Shown piece after piece: positions 20,569 to 33,856 of a DNA stretch of 64,000 nucleotides. Position numbers and translations under genes: made by a program. The DNA lies in contig OZ316893.1 of the NCBI GenBank assembly GCA_973895155.1, positions 15,376,001 to 15,440,000 of the forward strand, written 5' to 3'. A model generated the notes under the pieces. The model was not told the DNA's origin and made no database searches. It saw only the letters and a list, made by a program, of their open reading frames with translations. How positions within the stretch are numbered: the first letter of the stretch is position 1; the number at the start of each line of letters is the position of its first letter. The DNA comes from Marsupella aquatica (Eukaryota > Marchantiophyta).

Positions 20569-23260
20569 ATGGTGAGGGAGGAAGAAATTGTACCCGAGGA
20601 TCTGCAAGAGTCTGAGCCTCTTGTGGCCAGAAAGCCACAAATTTCTACTCCCTCACATGGAAAGCCCCAAGATGCCACTGATGCTCCAGCTGCTACCGGT
20701 ACCGAGGTGGCAGGGCGTCAAGCAACTGTGTTCAATATATGGGGCCTGGCGTCTGTGATTCTGGCAGTGCTCATAGCGGTCCTTGTGCTGAAGATTGCTT
20801 CGCCCACCTTCCTGAGACCTGTGAGATCTCTCTCATCTGCGAATACTCTGCTTTCTCTCGCAGCCTCTTTCACTTGAGTTCTGAGGATTTCAAAAAGATC
20901 TATGTGTTGAACCCTTTTCTCTGTGGTACCAATTTGTGAGGTTGGAGAGAAATGAGCTCCCGTCGATTAAATGTGATCAGTTAGATTGGACGGTGTTTTG
21001 CTTCCGTTTTTTTTCTTCAAGTTTGTTTGATGATGAAGACAGATAGGTCAATATGAGGGTGGCCAGACTGTCAATTCTCTTAGATTGTCCAGGGTGGAAA
21101 ACCTTAGTACTGCGAAGCAGCGCTTGTCAGCACGTGACTGCTTGAAAGTATGCACCATCGGTGAGTAGAGAGAATTCGAATGATTCTGAGTCGGAAGCTC
21201 TTCCTAATTCTGTGCTTGGGGGTTATTTCTCTTCCAGAAACTATGGACTCCCGAGGAATTGGCTAAGTACAATGGCACAGACGAGAGCCTACCCCTTCTT
21301 TTGGGCATCCTGGGGTAAAATTCTTCAAACTTTCCTCTGGCTATCACTCCGCGTAATAATAGTGACGGAGTTTGCTTCATTGCACTGCTTTAGGCATGAA
21401 GCTGCTTACTTACCAGCTTTTGCTCAACTAGTAGGAGGTCTGATCCTTGGCAATGCTATCAGTAACTGTTAGGAGATGTTGTTCCCTGGCAGGGTCGTCG
21501 GTTGTAAAGGTATAGGTGTAGCCGTTTCTATGGTTGTTATGACTTACTTCCAAGTGTTCCCTTTCCGCTTTGTGTCAATCATTATCAGGGTCTCTTAAGT
21601 TAATTGAAGCTCGTTCCTGGGTTGTTTGTCTCACTCGTGCTTTTGCAAGGCCAGGACCGTCTTTGATGTAAGCCGAGGCAGAAGACATTACCAACCTGGA
21701 GGAGGATATCACCATTTCACGGGAAGGTCTGCTAAGAATCTTTGGCTTTCATTTATAACGTAGTCACACTCAGTTTACTATATTGATTTTCCGCGTGCGG
21801 AGTAAGCAAACTTATATTATTCGTCAAAGTGAAATTATTATGATTTTATTAATAGATCTTGGCTGCAAGCGTCAATGTCCGGCCACCTTTAAACTGTTTC
21901 CCTAAGCTCAGGATTTGCCTTCGATTTACTTTCTGTTGCAATCACTTTTGTGCCCTTCGTTGGACAGCTGGAACTGCTAGGATATTTTTCATCAATTTCC
22001 ATACCTGCTGAGAACTCGTTCAAGTATCGAGGCTATGTCCCGGGACAACAGTTTTCAATTGCCTGCCTGCAACCATGTATGCGTGATAGCAATGGTTAAG
22101 TCTGCACCATCATCACCCGGCCAATTTCCATCTGCCTTATACTTTTGTTTACGATTCCTTCGTTGTTTTTTCCAGGGACGCAAGTCGTGCTTTTGTCTCT
22201 GGCAATTTTACAGGTAAGAGCAGTTCGAGCCTGGTCCATGAAAGACATGATTAGGTCAGGTGCCTATACATCTGTTCTTGTCGTGCAGTTTTTGGGAGAT
22301 TCACATTTCACGGCCGGTGTGGCAGGTGATGGTCTGACGAATTCTCTGCAAGGGCTGACTGCTCTCCAGGTACATTAAGAAGTTCCTGCCAGATAGAGAA
22401 TTTTGTGCAAAACGTCTTGAATTGCTTTGGTCTGCCCATTCATTTGTTCTTGGACATGATTGGTTTTTATGCCATCTTTTCAGGTCAAGATTATTGATGA
22501 TTGGAAGAAACGTTTCGAAGAAAAATACAAGTGAGAAGCGCTAAACCACTGCTCCTTTTGCTCCCAAAGTAGTTTGTGAAGGTGTGGAGCATGTGATGGT
22601 TGCTGTAAGTTGGGTCGTATTCATCCATTGCTACTTTGTTTGGCAGATATGTGGGAACTGTAGTTGGCCCATTCTATGACGAACGTGGAAAACCAACGGA
22701 GGAGTTGGCTCGAGTAGCCCAACAAGTTGCTATTGCAGATACAATTAAGCAAAAGCAGAAAGAAGACGAGAAACGGTTCCCATCCTGTAGCTCACGGTGG
22801 AACGCTGAGCAAGGTGGTGAGGTGCGTTTGAGCTTTTCTGCGTATAAACTGTCTGAGTGACTTTGTATCTCATGATAACGCCAAGCATGGATATTGACTG
22901 GAAATTTTACTGCTCAATTGGTTGCCTCGTTACTTGTTTAATGCGAACTGAAATATGCCACACAAAGAAGAGAAAAAGTACGATGACAGTTTAACTGGTA
23001 CAAAAAGGGCAGTCTTATTTACCAGTGTGAGTTTGCAGGTGTGGTGTCAAGCAGGATATCCGCGAATAGTTGACACGATTTCTCAAGGTACTTACAAGGG
23101 TACTACTGGTACGCGATGTGCATGTTTTGAAAGGAACTTTTTGGGTAAGAAGGGCTTGAAGGTGTATGATGGCTGCTCTGCAACTGCTCAAAAGTGCCAA
23201 AGCGCACCTCCTGAAGTAAAGCAAATTGAAGTTGACAACCACAGGGGAGAACATATATAG
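20569..23260 (+). CDS. MAPR4: Neuferricin/MAPR4-like membrane-anchored haem/steroid-binding protein, 8 exons, 308 aa
   Basis: Exons: 20569-20820, 21238-21314, 21655-21726, 22176-22213, 22326-22369, 22484-22530, 22647-22821, 23039-23260. All are GT/AG with consistent phases, giving 308 codons plus TAG. A hydrophobic helix at about residues 57-76 (LASVILAVLIAVLVL) makes a single N-terminal membrane anchor. The cytochrome-b5-like (MAPR) domain begins at about residue 85: LWTPEELAKYNG, then LGTVFDVSRGRRHY, GGGYHHFTGRDASRAF and LTNSLQGLTALQV. The cysteine-rich C-terminal part (PSCSSRW, VWCQAG, RCACF, DGC) is typical of neuferricin/CYB5D2 rather than the shorter MAPR2/3 proteins. Family members bind haem; the plant role is poorly defined. 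I see no frameshift or missing conserved block. Confidence 0.9.
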
Positions 23261-25187
23261 CAAAAGGCTAGTGACAGCTGGAGAAATTTGTCTTGGATAG
23301 AGTGTGTTCTATATATCTCCATTTCTTAGTCAGAGCTACAGGCAGAGTATTTCTTCATCTTTCACTATCTTATAATGTGAGACTGTTCCCAGAAAATCTG
23401 CAAGCCTGGGATGGAGCAACTATTTTTTTCATGTTCTGTTCGTTTATTTTTATGTTCTTGACTTACCTCAACATTGTTGTTGACCGAGGTGTGTATTTGT
23501 GTTCTCGTGAGTCTCTCTCCTTCGTTAGGAGAATTAGTCTTATCCTCGCGTCCAAACTACGTGGTGTATCTCAAGGAGTTGGCGTTTGCTGTTCCAGCAC
23601 GGATGACCATGATGCGGTACCAAGTGCATCACATGACGATTACATCGGCAGTGCATGCGTTGAATGTATAGAATGCTTTTTGGAATATGACTTAGTAGCT
23701 ACCTGTATTGCACTTGCAAAACCTGGATAAGTTGAAGCTGAAAGTTGTCATCGCTACAGACTAGTTATCAGAAGTAGGGTTTCACACTGAACCTGGGCCA
23801 ATTGGGAGTGGAAACAATAGCTGGCAAGTTGTGGTAAATTATGGAAGGATATTCACGTGTTGGCAAATGCGACCACAAAATTTGCACCAAAAGTTGATGA
23901 TGAATTTGTTACGCGTCTAAATAATCCCGTAAGCTACATGACAAGAGAACTGGGTTTCTTGGTTGCTACTAACGAATGAGGGATAACACGGTTTTCTGAA
24001 TCTTCACATCAATAGAACCATCTGCACAAGTTTTCTGACAATCGCGGATTTTAACTCACGAGTGCTTCCTAAAATTGTGATCTCATACTGGTTTCACAAC
24101 CACTGCCAGGGAGGATTCCATTCGTGCGTCAACCCTGACCGGCTTCGCACAAGTGGCTGCGAGTATTTCTATCTGTGTCAACCATGTTGTAGCTTCGTAC
24201 ACGAATTTATGATTTAAAGCCGAATGAGCGTGTCGGTGCGCCGAACACCCCTTCAAGGCAGTGTAAAAGATGATTGAAAGAAAGCTCAAACTCGATTTAG
24301 TTGCCTTCAAATTGCCAAAGCCCGGTGGCGCTGCTGAGCTGGCGAAGTTTCCTGCCTGACTCTACCTGAATCGGAGAGTGGTAGATTCAGGCAGGCAGTG
24401 ACAGTTCAATATAGTCATCGTGTTTGACAGGATACACATTCTGCGTGCAACTTTCCGGGAACACATCTCTGCATGTAGACTGCACAATTAAAACAAACGG
24501 GCGTTTCATTGTGGAATAGTCGGCTAAAATCGTCATGGCGTTCGTATTTACTTGCCAGAGTTCAAACACGTAACACGACAAGTTCTCAGGGCTGAAAAGT
24601 TTACTGTAAAAATATGTGTAAAAATATTAAAAAATGTCGGGTGACAATTGAATACCAATAGAATGAATCGGAATATAATCGTCTCATACCTAGCAAAATT
24701 GAGTAGAAAGGGGTCGTGTTTCAACACCACCAAGCTCTGTTCAGATGTTTCCCAGAGACTTGAAGTATGAAAATGGCAAGTCAGAGAGTGGTAGACGTCA
24801 GCCCACTTATTTCGTTGTTGCAGCCCAGAATCGAGAGTGTATGGTCAGCTTTAGACAGCAGCACTCCACCCGCACCAAGAAATGTGTTTGAATGTTTACA
24901 TCGTTTACAAGCTGATGTAAAGTATAAGGTAGCTAGAAGGCTGTCTACTATGGCGACAGAAATGGTACGAGATGTATAATGGTATTGAGCGTTCCTATAT
25001 GAATTCAATTTCTTGAATATTTTCCTCATTCAATCATATTAGGGAGAAACTACTACTTTGAAGCTAAGACTTTTGAATATCATTTACTTGAGGCTTCATC
25101 GGTGCCGGATGGGTGGAACCTCTCTCACCCTGGAAGAATGATTAAACGTAGAAGCTGCCGAAGGAGTGTGAATGAAACTCCCAGGTT
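23261..25187. other. Intergenic between two tail-to-tail genes; no gene recognised
   Basis: The MAPR4-like and carrier genes converge here. The frame 23,474-23,671 carries text such as PNYVVYLKELAFAVPARMT but no recognised domain. It is probably 3' UTR or chance. A weak inverted repeat (CTGCCTG...CAGGCAG) lies at 24,350-24,400. Confidence 0.4.
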
Positions 25188-28100
25188 TCACTCGACAGGT
25201 TTCTGTCGTGGAGGAACTTTTAAATAAGCCTTCATACCGTCGTAAACCGTGAACCCAATCGCCACCGACGGAGCCAGCTGATACAAGGCCGCCATTAACA
25301 AATATTGACATAAAGACATCATATGTCAGAAAACCATCGTAATAAGTGTCTGCAACAATCTTCTGTCAGAGTACACTGGCAATAAGCGTCTTTGACCAAT
25401 CTTCTGGAAGCCTTCAGAGAAACATGTAGTCCACCTCATTACCCATGGTTTAAAATAAACAGTCAACTCGACCACCAATCTCTTGAGGGAAGGGGCTCAC
25501 CGTCCTCTGCTCCGAGTTGGAAGTCTTCAACGACCACCCTGACTTGAAACTTCATGCATAGTTGCTAGTCCACTAGTTTGACACTTATGGAGACAAAGGC
25601 TTCACGAGAACTAATAATATAAATGAAGTTGTACTTTTCATGGGCCGCAAAAATGTACACGCAGTGACTTACTGACCACAACCTCCAAAGCAACGGCGGG
25701 GGAACGAGGAAATAATCTCAAAGAAGGATTACCTTCAAATAGTTGAGACTAAGACCAGCAAATAGCTGTCTCCAACCCTGTGCCTCGACTATCCTGAGAA
25801 GACCATCCAAGGTCCCCTTGAAAGGAACCTTCTGTCCTCTCAATAAATTCTCTGGGAGGGTCCTATGAGGCACCATATTCTTCGTCGCATCTTGCACCTA
25901 TGCCAACAAAATCAATCAGGGTACAAATCTCGAATCGCTCTTCGAGTGCTATTCAATTTATTAGCAACCCACATGACATACTGTAATCACAGGACAAGAA
26001 CCGCATGGTCTGTTAGTCTTGTTTCTTTTGAACTTTTTGTTTAGAGTGCGGACTGCTTGCAAAATTTATTCCTGTCATACAAATTTTGCAGCAAGCAAAT
26101 ATTCTCTCAGTTTGAACTAAACACGGACATAAGTGGCGATGAACTTTAATAATCACAGGTGATTAATAAGTCTCCACGACTCTGCTCCGGACGAATTAAG
26201 GAACACTGATACAAGCGATTTCCAAGAGCGATCTCGACACTACATTTTGGCAAACTCTGCACGTGTCTTTGTTGTTCATTTGCAGGGAAGGGCCAAAGTA
26301 TACTGTACCTGCATTTGCCGTCTCACAACATCCAGGGGATACGTGAAAGTTTGCCCTATCAATCCTGCCACTGCTCCACAAGCCAATTTGCCAGGTACTG
26401 AAGCTTCTCCATCCCTCGATATATACCACTTTAGTTTCTCATATATGTAGAATTTAAGTCCAGCATAAGGAAGGATCCCACAAAGAGTTGCACCTGCAAT
26501 GGATCAAGAGAACAGAACCAGATATTCAATCGGAGGAATCGCATCAGGCGGCATGGTACAGCACCAACAATGAGGCTTTCAAGTTAAGTCAATATACCTT
26601 CTACTTGAACTCGTGGCTTGTTCATTAGCCTGCACGACATTCAAACAATGCTTTTCTACGACAGGTGCTCTAATATTCCACAGAAATATTTCGCCGTAAG
26701 CGCGTTGTGTGATATGTGCCCAACTGTTTGGCACCAGTCATGGCTATCTGAGAGTTAATGAACCAATCTTGCAGGGATTCGTTTAGAGGTCTCACCGACT
26801 CCACGATACAGGCCTCTTGTACCATTGGCTTTATAAACTCTCGAAAGGACATCTCCAATTCCTTTATAACCAGCGGGAGAAAATGCTCGTGATTGAGATA
26901 AGTTAACTTTTCCACTGGATTGACTGGCTACCTGCTCAAGAAAAGAATACACCTGGCTCAAAGACATGTGCTGACGGACATAAAACGAGCGCACCGAGAA
27001 AACGGGTAACACTTTTCAAGACCTCGCTTTCACAGACTTGAGCTTGAATGCCAGATTGTTACTCATGATGCTAAAAGGCAAATTTACTCACATGGTATGC
27101 CAACCGAGTCCGTGCAAGATCCAAGGGGTAGGTGAGGAGAACAGCAGTGCCACCTGCCAAAGACCCTGCAAGTAGGTCCACAGTTGGGCCACTGGCTGCT
27201 CGTGGATAACACTCAATCATCCATCGCCGAAACTGCTCATACCCCATGAACTGCAGTCCTGCATATGGAACAATGCGCAAGACACTCGCTCCATTACCCC
27301 TGAAAGGTACAGAGATTTTTCCAGAATCAAACCAGTTTATCATATTTAAAATTTGGTAACTTACGTGAGGACGATGCAATGACAAATGAATGCTTCGTCT
27401 AGCTACTATGCCCCATCCTTCGACTGGCTGAGTTTCGCTGGGGACGCAATACGAGTGCAATTCCAAACTCGGAAATGATGATTCCGTGCCAGAGTGCAAT
27501 TCAGCAAGACCGCACTCTGAAAGCCGACTTCAGTATAAACTTGGTGCTAAGTCAGAAAAAATCACCTGTAGAAGCTGCGAATCCCTTCGTCTCTCAGGAC
27601 TTGTCGCATTGATTGCCAAATTCCCAAAGATTGAAGATTTCCACGCCTAGTCTGCAACACATTGCAAAACAGATCTAAGGTTACTGGCCTGAATATTAAG
27701 CGCAGAACGAAGCTCATTCATTCATTCAGCACTACCTGGTTCAAATAAGTCTCATGGACCTTATATTGGATCGGCAAAAGGAAAATTGTTAGGATTGTGT
27801 TGCGGAGGATTGCGTTTTCTGGGTCGATTACAACAGATATAGCTACCACGGGAGCGACAATTGTGGCATTCCAAGGACCTAAAGCTAGACAGACTAGCAC
27901 ATCCTGCTATTCAAAACTAATGAGGCGTAACTTGGGGAGATCGGTACACGTCTAGACTTAATGAGTGCGCCACCTAGCTGCGGGAAATCGCGTCAAAGGG
28001 ATAGACCTGTCAATTAGTCGATCCAAATTGAATGCAAAGTGGGGGACCTGGCACCACGTCAGACCAAGCAACTTGAGAAAGATATAGACCTGATAGAGAA

Positions 28101-28332
28101 TTTTAATCCTCTCGAATGGCGCCACCGATGTTTTTGCGAGAGCCCCAGCGATACCTCCGGCCATCAACTCCTTCACACTCAACGGCAGTTTGTCTATGAT
28201 GCTTACTGGAAGTTCTGCCTTATGCTCATTGTGCTCCTTATGCGCCATCACTACCGAGGAGGGTGAGGAGGTTTTGAAGTCCACTGACGCAGACGCCAAG
28301 GGGTTATGATGGGTTGACTGCTGTGAGGCCAT
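25188..28332 (-). CDS. CoAc1: Mitochondrial carrier, CoA-transporter (CoAc)-like, 7 exons, 370 aa
   Basis: Exons read on the minus strand: 28332-28090, 27651-27566, 27299-27092, 26931-26796, 26493-26309, 25897-25733, 25277-25188. All junctions are GT/AG, phases fit, and there are 370 codons plus TGA. The three solute-carrier repeats show their signatures: PFERIK (72-77), PLDLAR (168-173), and PLDVVR (277-282). Text such as [47 protein letters not shown] and [18 protein letters not shown] closely follows the plant CoAc1/CoAc2 carriers, which import coenzyme A into mitochondria. The roughly 50-residue N-terminal extension (His- and Ser-rich) is longer than I expect and poorly conserved. The motif-1 Leu is Phe here (PFERIK). 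A related ADP/ATP- or phosphate-type carrier is less likely given the wording. Confidence 0.92.
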
Positions 28333-30350
28333 CACCGTAAAGAAAATTCCACGACTTGTAAAGAATAGCGGGCCGGACTCTCCAGAGTTGTGAATCGATT
28401 CGATGCGCTTGGAGGGGAGGCTATCGGCTGCAAGAAGATTGTCGTGGTTGCAGGGCAGCGGACAGGACTACTGGCAAGGAAAAGAACCTGAAGGATAAGC
28501 GAGGAATTCCAGTCTTCTGACTTGAATCTCCGGGTCATCAAGGATCAGGAAAGGCTCGTCGTAGAGCCGTCACTCGTCGGTGCCACATTCTCACCCCATG
28601 AGTTTTCCTTGTACTCTGAGAAAGCGAGGACATTCAGAGATTGCGCGTATGCCCACAGTTCATTGACGAAGGAAGCGGGGAGGGAACAGAGAAGAGAGAA
28701 CCGAGATATAAGTCAATTGTCTCTCGACTCGAGAGAAAATTGAAGGAAATGGTGCCGACCACAAATAAAATCCCGACGAAGGGCCACGGTAATCAGCAAG
28801 CTGCCAACGTTCTCTCCTGTCCCGGATTCAATATCTCCTCGACTAGAGCCCTCCGGATTCAATATCTCCTCTCGACTAGAGCCCTCGTCAGTTTAGGGCA
28901 CCACAAACAAAATCCCGACGAAGGGCCACGGTAATCAGCAAGCTGCCAACGTTCTCTCCTGTCCCGGATTCAATATCTCCTCGACTAGAGCCCTCGTCAG
29001 TTTAGGGCACCAAATTCTGAAGCAGAAGTGAAGTAGTTTTTTCGAATCTCGAACTCAAGAAGGTCGCCAGCAGCAAAGGGGCGAGGAACGTTGCTACGAT
29101 GACTTACCCTGCAAGCATCCCCTCAATCCTTCGAGTCCTCTCTGGTGTGAGGAGTGAGGAAACAATAATTCCGAGGGACAGCGGCCGTCCAATCAGTGAA
29201 TTCTTCAATCGTTCCTCTTCCTTGTTTGTGCTAACAATGTCTTGAACGCCAAAGCCTGCTGGCTTACGAGAAGTTGAGTAAGCAATGCGGAGGTGGCAGT
29301 GAGAAGAGTGTTAAGAATGGCAAGGGCAATTGACAATTTCAGGCGTCCAGCACCGCTGCACCGAAAGAACGGTAGGGCGTGGGCAGCACGTGTACTCCAC
29401 AGCGTCGAGGACTGGAGAACAAGCACAGGTTGAACTATTATTGAAGTGGAAACAGGTGGCGGACCCAGTCCGCTCACTGTCCAGTTTCGGTACCGTAGTT
29501 TGACGAGGGCCAAGCGAGACCGTTGTAATTCATAGCCTTTTGAAGTACAGTAGACGATGGCAGAAGTAACGGAGCAGAATAGGTCGTTGACCCTGGCAGT
29601 TGAGCTTCTTATCCTCACCAGAGCACCAGAGTACAGAGACTGAGCGATCACGGATTCAAAAATGGGATAACACCGTTTCCCAAATGCCACAGAATAATTA
29701 TTTATCCAACCACTGCTTACATTATTTGCTGACTTTCATCTTACACCAATTTTAGATTCGGAGAGCTTCAAAAACGTCAATCCGGAGACGCGAGCTTGGT
29801 TTCCCCGATCACTGTAGAGACTGGGGTCCTTGGTGACGAATGAAAGAAAGCTCTATTCCGTTTAGACTAACCGGCAAGAAGATTGCGGTAATCCTACCGG
29901 GACCGAAAGTGGACAGGATCACAGGCTTTTTTCAATCTTGATTTCCTGATTACTCAATGTGTGGATATTGATTAATCCAGCCATCGAGGATATACCTTCG
30001 AATGAAGTGAACAGGAAATTATTGTGGTCCTCGACGCCCGACTCCCTATAGCGCCTTTCCGCCTCACATACAGGAGAACATGGAGAACAGGCGCAAGAGG
30101 AGGGTAACCACCACACCTTCGAAGGAATCGAAGCCGCGAGACAACGGTGAAGGTGCGCGACCAATTCCTCCTGCAGCCGCAACCTGCGTTCGCCAGGCTG
30201 CCACTGCGCAAAAATCGCGAGATTGACGAGGAAGATCCAAACGAGCAAACCGCTGATAGCTTTGAAACCAGTGGCGACTGGCGAACGAAAGCAAGGGACA
30301 GCGGTGTGAGTGTGTGACGTGCGACTGTCCCCAAACTACCGGAAGAAATT
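28333..30350. other. Upstream region of the carrier gene; tandem repeats, no firm gene
   Basis: Holds the 5' flank of the carrier and a tandem duplication at 28,760-29,012. A 161-codon minus-strand frame at 29,690-29,205 has a hydrophobic C-terminal half (LSIALAILNTLLTATSALL) but begins without an ATG and no upstream ATG precedes it in frame. It could be an internal exon of an unknown membrane protein, with low support. Confidence 0.4.
28760..29012. repeat. Tandem duplication (142 and 111 bp) upstream of the carrier gene
   Basis: Both units begin CACAAA(T/C)AAAATCCCGACG and share GGGCCACGGTAATCAGCAAG and TCGACTAGAGCCCTCGTCAG. The first unit contains an extra internal duplication of about 33 bp. 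The sequence is nearly identical between copies. Confidence 0.9.
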
Positions 30351-30387
30351 CCCTCAGTTTGACAAATGACAATCGCGAAATTCTTGC

Positions 30388-30500
30388 TTCCGGAGACAAA
30401 TCGCGAAATTGTACACTCCGAAACGCGAACTTTCTTGCTTCCGGAGACAAATCGCGAAATGACAAATTTCTCCGGAAGCAAGAAAGTTCGCGTTTCGGAG
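30388..30500. repeat. Perfect 32-bp inverted repeat with flanking direct repeats
   Basis: Bases 30,416-30,447 (CTCCGAAACGCGAAC... ending CCGGAGA) are perfectly complementary to 30,469-30,500, with a 21-bp loop. The motif CTTGCTTCCGGAGACAAATC occurs twice as a direct repeat (30,384 and 30,435). A perfect long hairpin with a GC-rich centre is unusual against the decayed repeats around it. Confidence 0.95.
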
Positions 30501-33500
30501 ATTGCCTGTCCAGAGCTGCAGTGTCAAGTGTCAGCCTTACTACTGTAGAAAGTACAGTATGGGCGGGGACGGACTGCACGTGGTCACTTGTCACGGGTGG
30601 AGACCGTGAGTCCTCACGGACTTTCGTAGATCGAAGTCCGTACACAAGCTTATTACTTTAGTCCAGTTTCATGTCGCTGGTTTCGAGCGAGATTTCTCAG
30701 TGAATACTTAACAGGAGAAGGTCCACCATAGCTGGTTGGGAAGCGGATTGGTAGGCTTTCTAACAAGACAATTTTCGTTTGATTCCGATCACATTTGAGA
30801 AACATATGAGCCCCGAAAGCTGCAGATATCAATGTTCCTCGATTTTGACCGTGTTCAATTTTTTGTCAAACCAGATTTCGACGGGTGTTGGCAGCAAGGG
30901 ACTTACCGGAGCCTTCATTGGTACCCGTGGTTTTCCTGACGAATGACAGGTTTTTACACGCCCTAGTCAAAATTTAGCCCACCCTCCATTTGCATTGTTA
31001 GTTATTACGGAGTCCCTCGCTCTCAAGTAAGCGACCTTTTTACCGTACTTTGGTCTGGGCTGCTCCCGACGGCTGTCCACCTCCCAGCTACACTAGGGTA
31101 CGTTGGTCTCCGTCAGAATGGACTCCATGAAACCTGGTCTTGCGGGGAGGGGGGTTTGGGGGCGCCAGCCAGGTAGAGCAGTGCGGTTGGCCAAGATGGC
31201 TTTTGCCTGGGTACTCTTTTGTAAGAATCTCCAACCGTGACATCGGATTTTGAGCAATTTATGTAAGAATCTCCCACCGTGACATCGGATTTTGAGCAAT
31301 TTGTCATAAATATGTACAGTAGTACCTTTCTTTTATGGAAAATCCTGTAGGCCAGGGCGCCAGGCAAGGAAAACCATTTCTTTGGAGATTTTTTTATATA
31401 ATTCCTCCAAGTGTCAGATCCAAGCCATGCAACTGGAGGTATATGCTTGATGGATCCCCTAAGTGAATCTCCTGCCTTATAGAACACAAACTTTTATTCG
31501 TGACAATTTGGATCCCTTCTAATACTTTTGTGTCATACGTGCTTCTAACAGGTCGTATAAGGGGTAGAGCTTGATAAGAGGTGTAGTCTTATCGCGCCCT
31601 TCCAACAAGGCTCTAAGTCCAACTGCCTACCAATTTTGCAATGAAAACCTTTGATGAGCCAAACAAGAACAAACTTCTTCAGAATAGCCGGCTCTCCTCT
31701 TCAACAACACGATACATTGCCCTCCTACTAGAGTTTGATTGTTTCCATCAAAGTTGCATAGTGGACCTCAAGCTGTTCCACTATGCCCAGGACAATGCCT
31801 CATTGTTTTCCTTCACACCATCGGTGGGAGCTGCCTTACGTTTAACCTTACTACAAGATGAAGTCAAATTTGGAACGCAACCAATGGAGCCCCAGCTGCA
31901 ACAGTGTAGCAGGCAATTTCAGATTGTGAGTGACATCCAAATGAGTTTGCATGGAACGCTTTGAATAATGAAAACAGGTTACTTGTGCAGACTGGCTATG
32001 CAAACAAAGTTATGCTTCCCATTATCATCAACAAGGTGACTATGTGTAGACTGGTTATGCAAACAAATTATGCTTCCCATTATCATCAACAAGGTGACTA
32101 AACTGAATGTCTTCCTTTAGCCTTAGAAATACTTCTGCCCATGGGGCCATAGCAAAAGTGAGGACTGCCGTCTTGCCCCTAGCACAACGCCATGGCATTG
32201 AGTTCAAAATCTGTTTTTTTTGTAATGTGAGGGAAAGTCATTTCAACTCAAACCCTTTTTTACACAAAAACCTGGCGCTGTGTTTGCATTGGACTTTGTG
32301 TTTGAATGCCACTGTGATGATGTACAATTGCATGGTAAGAACACCAGAAGACAACAGCAAGAAGAATGCAATGAATCTGTTAGATTCTCATGCAGTTTGA
32401 TTTAAAAAATATATGAGGGAGAAATTAGTCAAATTCTTGTTCAGTTTGACTCAACTTAACAATGAAGAAGTTAGCCTGTACAATACTTGGGATTAGACAT
32501 TCATTCTAGAACTTCCAGTTTCATCATATTCTGATGTTGATCAAGGTCTCCAATACATCTACACGCTGAGAAGTATGGTCAGACAATGTACGTGGAGATG
32601 AGCTGGCAGCTATCTGGCAACCATTGCCATGAGAGAATGTGAGCCAAAAGCTAAACATGTTCAAACTTTGATGACTACTCTGGATGGCTACTTCCATGCC
32701 TTCAACCTGCAGGGTCTAGAAGCTTCACGTCTGTCTAATGTGTCCTGTGCCAAACAGTTCATGAAGTTCATCATAATTCTCCTTTTGGCACAAGGACATT
32801 GTTTTCCCTTGCTTTCTTTGCTGGCTTTGATGGTGCATAAAAGCTATCCCTCTCAGTCCTGCTAACACCCAAAATTCATTTCACATTGCCAAAGTTTGAA
32901 CACAGCTGCAAGTACCAAAAAACCAATGAAAACAGAGAGTCAAAACTCAAACACAACGCTCCTAGTGCACTAATGAAATAGAGTGTCATGGCGCTATGTT
33001 TGAGTAGTGCATTAGGTCTGTGTAGTCATGTTGTGGTTGCTGAAATGTCATCATTTTAGTTGGGTGGTTACTGTTGTGAGTTATTGTCATTTTCGTCAAT
33101 GTTACAAAGTGCTGTTGTTGGGGAGGGTGTGGGCGTGGAGGGTGGGGAATCTAAGATGGGCAATATTATGGCAGTTGGGTCATGGTCCCAGGCATGGTGC
33201 TATCCAGGTGTGATTGTGCTTTGCTAAATGGAGGGAGGGAAATTTTCCATTTCCCCCCTCTCCATTTTATGCCTTTTTCCCAACCCTTCACCCTCCCATT
33301 CTCTCTTTTTGCTCTTGCTCTTGCTCTTGCTCATCCCTCCCTCCCCCCAAGCTTTTCTTCCCTTCAACATTATTTTAAAAAGACAAAAAAGGTGGAGGAA
33401 AAAACAAAATTAACCCAAAGGAAAATATCTCCTTCTTCTCTATAGCAAAAAGCCAAAATAACCTCTAATACCAATGTACTTCTCATCTAGGGGTTCTGAG

Positions 33501-33670
33501 AAAATGGCACATAACCCCCTAGATGGCACATAACATCTAGAGCTTGTGTTGTGATATTCATTCTATACTTGCAATAGGTATGTCACTGCCTTGTACCTTC
33601 TTACCTTTGAGGCAGTATATGATAATTCTGACTTCTTCCCTAATTTTTCAATTGTGAAACAGATGATGCG
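30501..33670. other. Intergenic, repeats and unassigned ORFs
   Basis: Contains a 42-bp tandem duplication (31,221-31,304, unit GTAAGAATCTCCAACCGTGA...), a partial Mutator-like terminus (31,436-31,475) and a roughly 58-bp tandem duplication (31,985-32,100). Two ATG-initiated frames, 31,641-31,964 (107 aa) and 32,107-32,400 (97 aa), are open but match no family I recognise. They flank the duplication and may be decayed transposon sequence. Confidence 0.4.
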
Positions 33671-33674
33671 GAGC

Positions 33675-33856
33675 TTTAGTCACCGTCAAGAGGGTTCACT
33701 CTAGACTATAGGCCCTGAAGGGTAGCTTCAATTGCACTTTAATAAAGAGATTTTCCTCTAAGTTAGATTTGATTATAAAATCACAATTGAAAGCTACCCT
33801 TCGGTTGGGGAGGGCCTAAGTATGGTTTAGAGTGAAACCTCTAAACAGTGACTTTG
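33675..33856. mobile_element. Foldback/MITE-like element with roughly 60-bp imperfect inverted repeats
   Basis: The left arm (AGTCACCGTCAAGAGG, GTTCACTCTAGAC, GGCCCTGAAGGGTAGCTTCA) pairs with the inverted right arm (AGTCACTGTTTAGAGG, TTTCACTCTAAACC, GGCCCTCCCC then CCGAAGGGTAGCTTTC). The spacer is about 60 bp of AT-rich DNA. A relic of one arm lies at 2186-2221. A clear target duplication was not found. Confidence 0.7.

Noticed and set aside
23293-23730. 145-codon frame downstream of the MAPR4-like gene
   Set aside because: It starts at a TTG, overlaps another open frame and has no recognisable motif; the position fits the 3' UTR.
29205-29690. 161-codon membrane-like protein on the minus strand
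   Set aside because: It begins at GTG with a stop upstream and no ATG in frame; no splice partner or homologue was recognised, so only mentioned in the regional entry.
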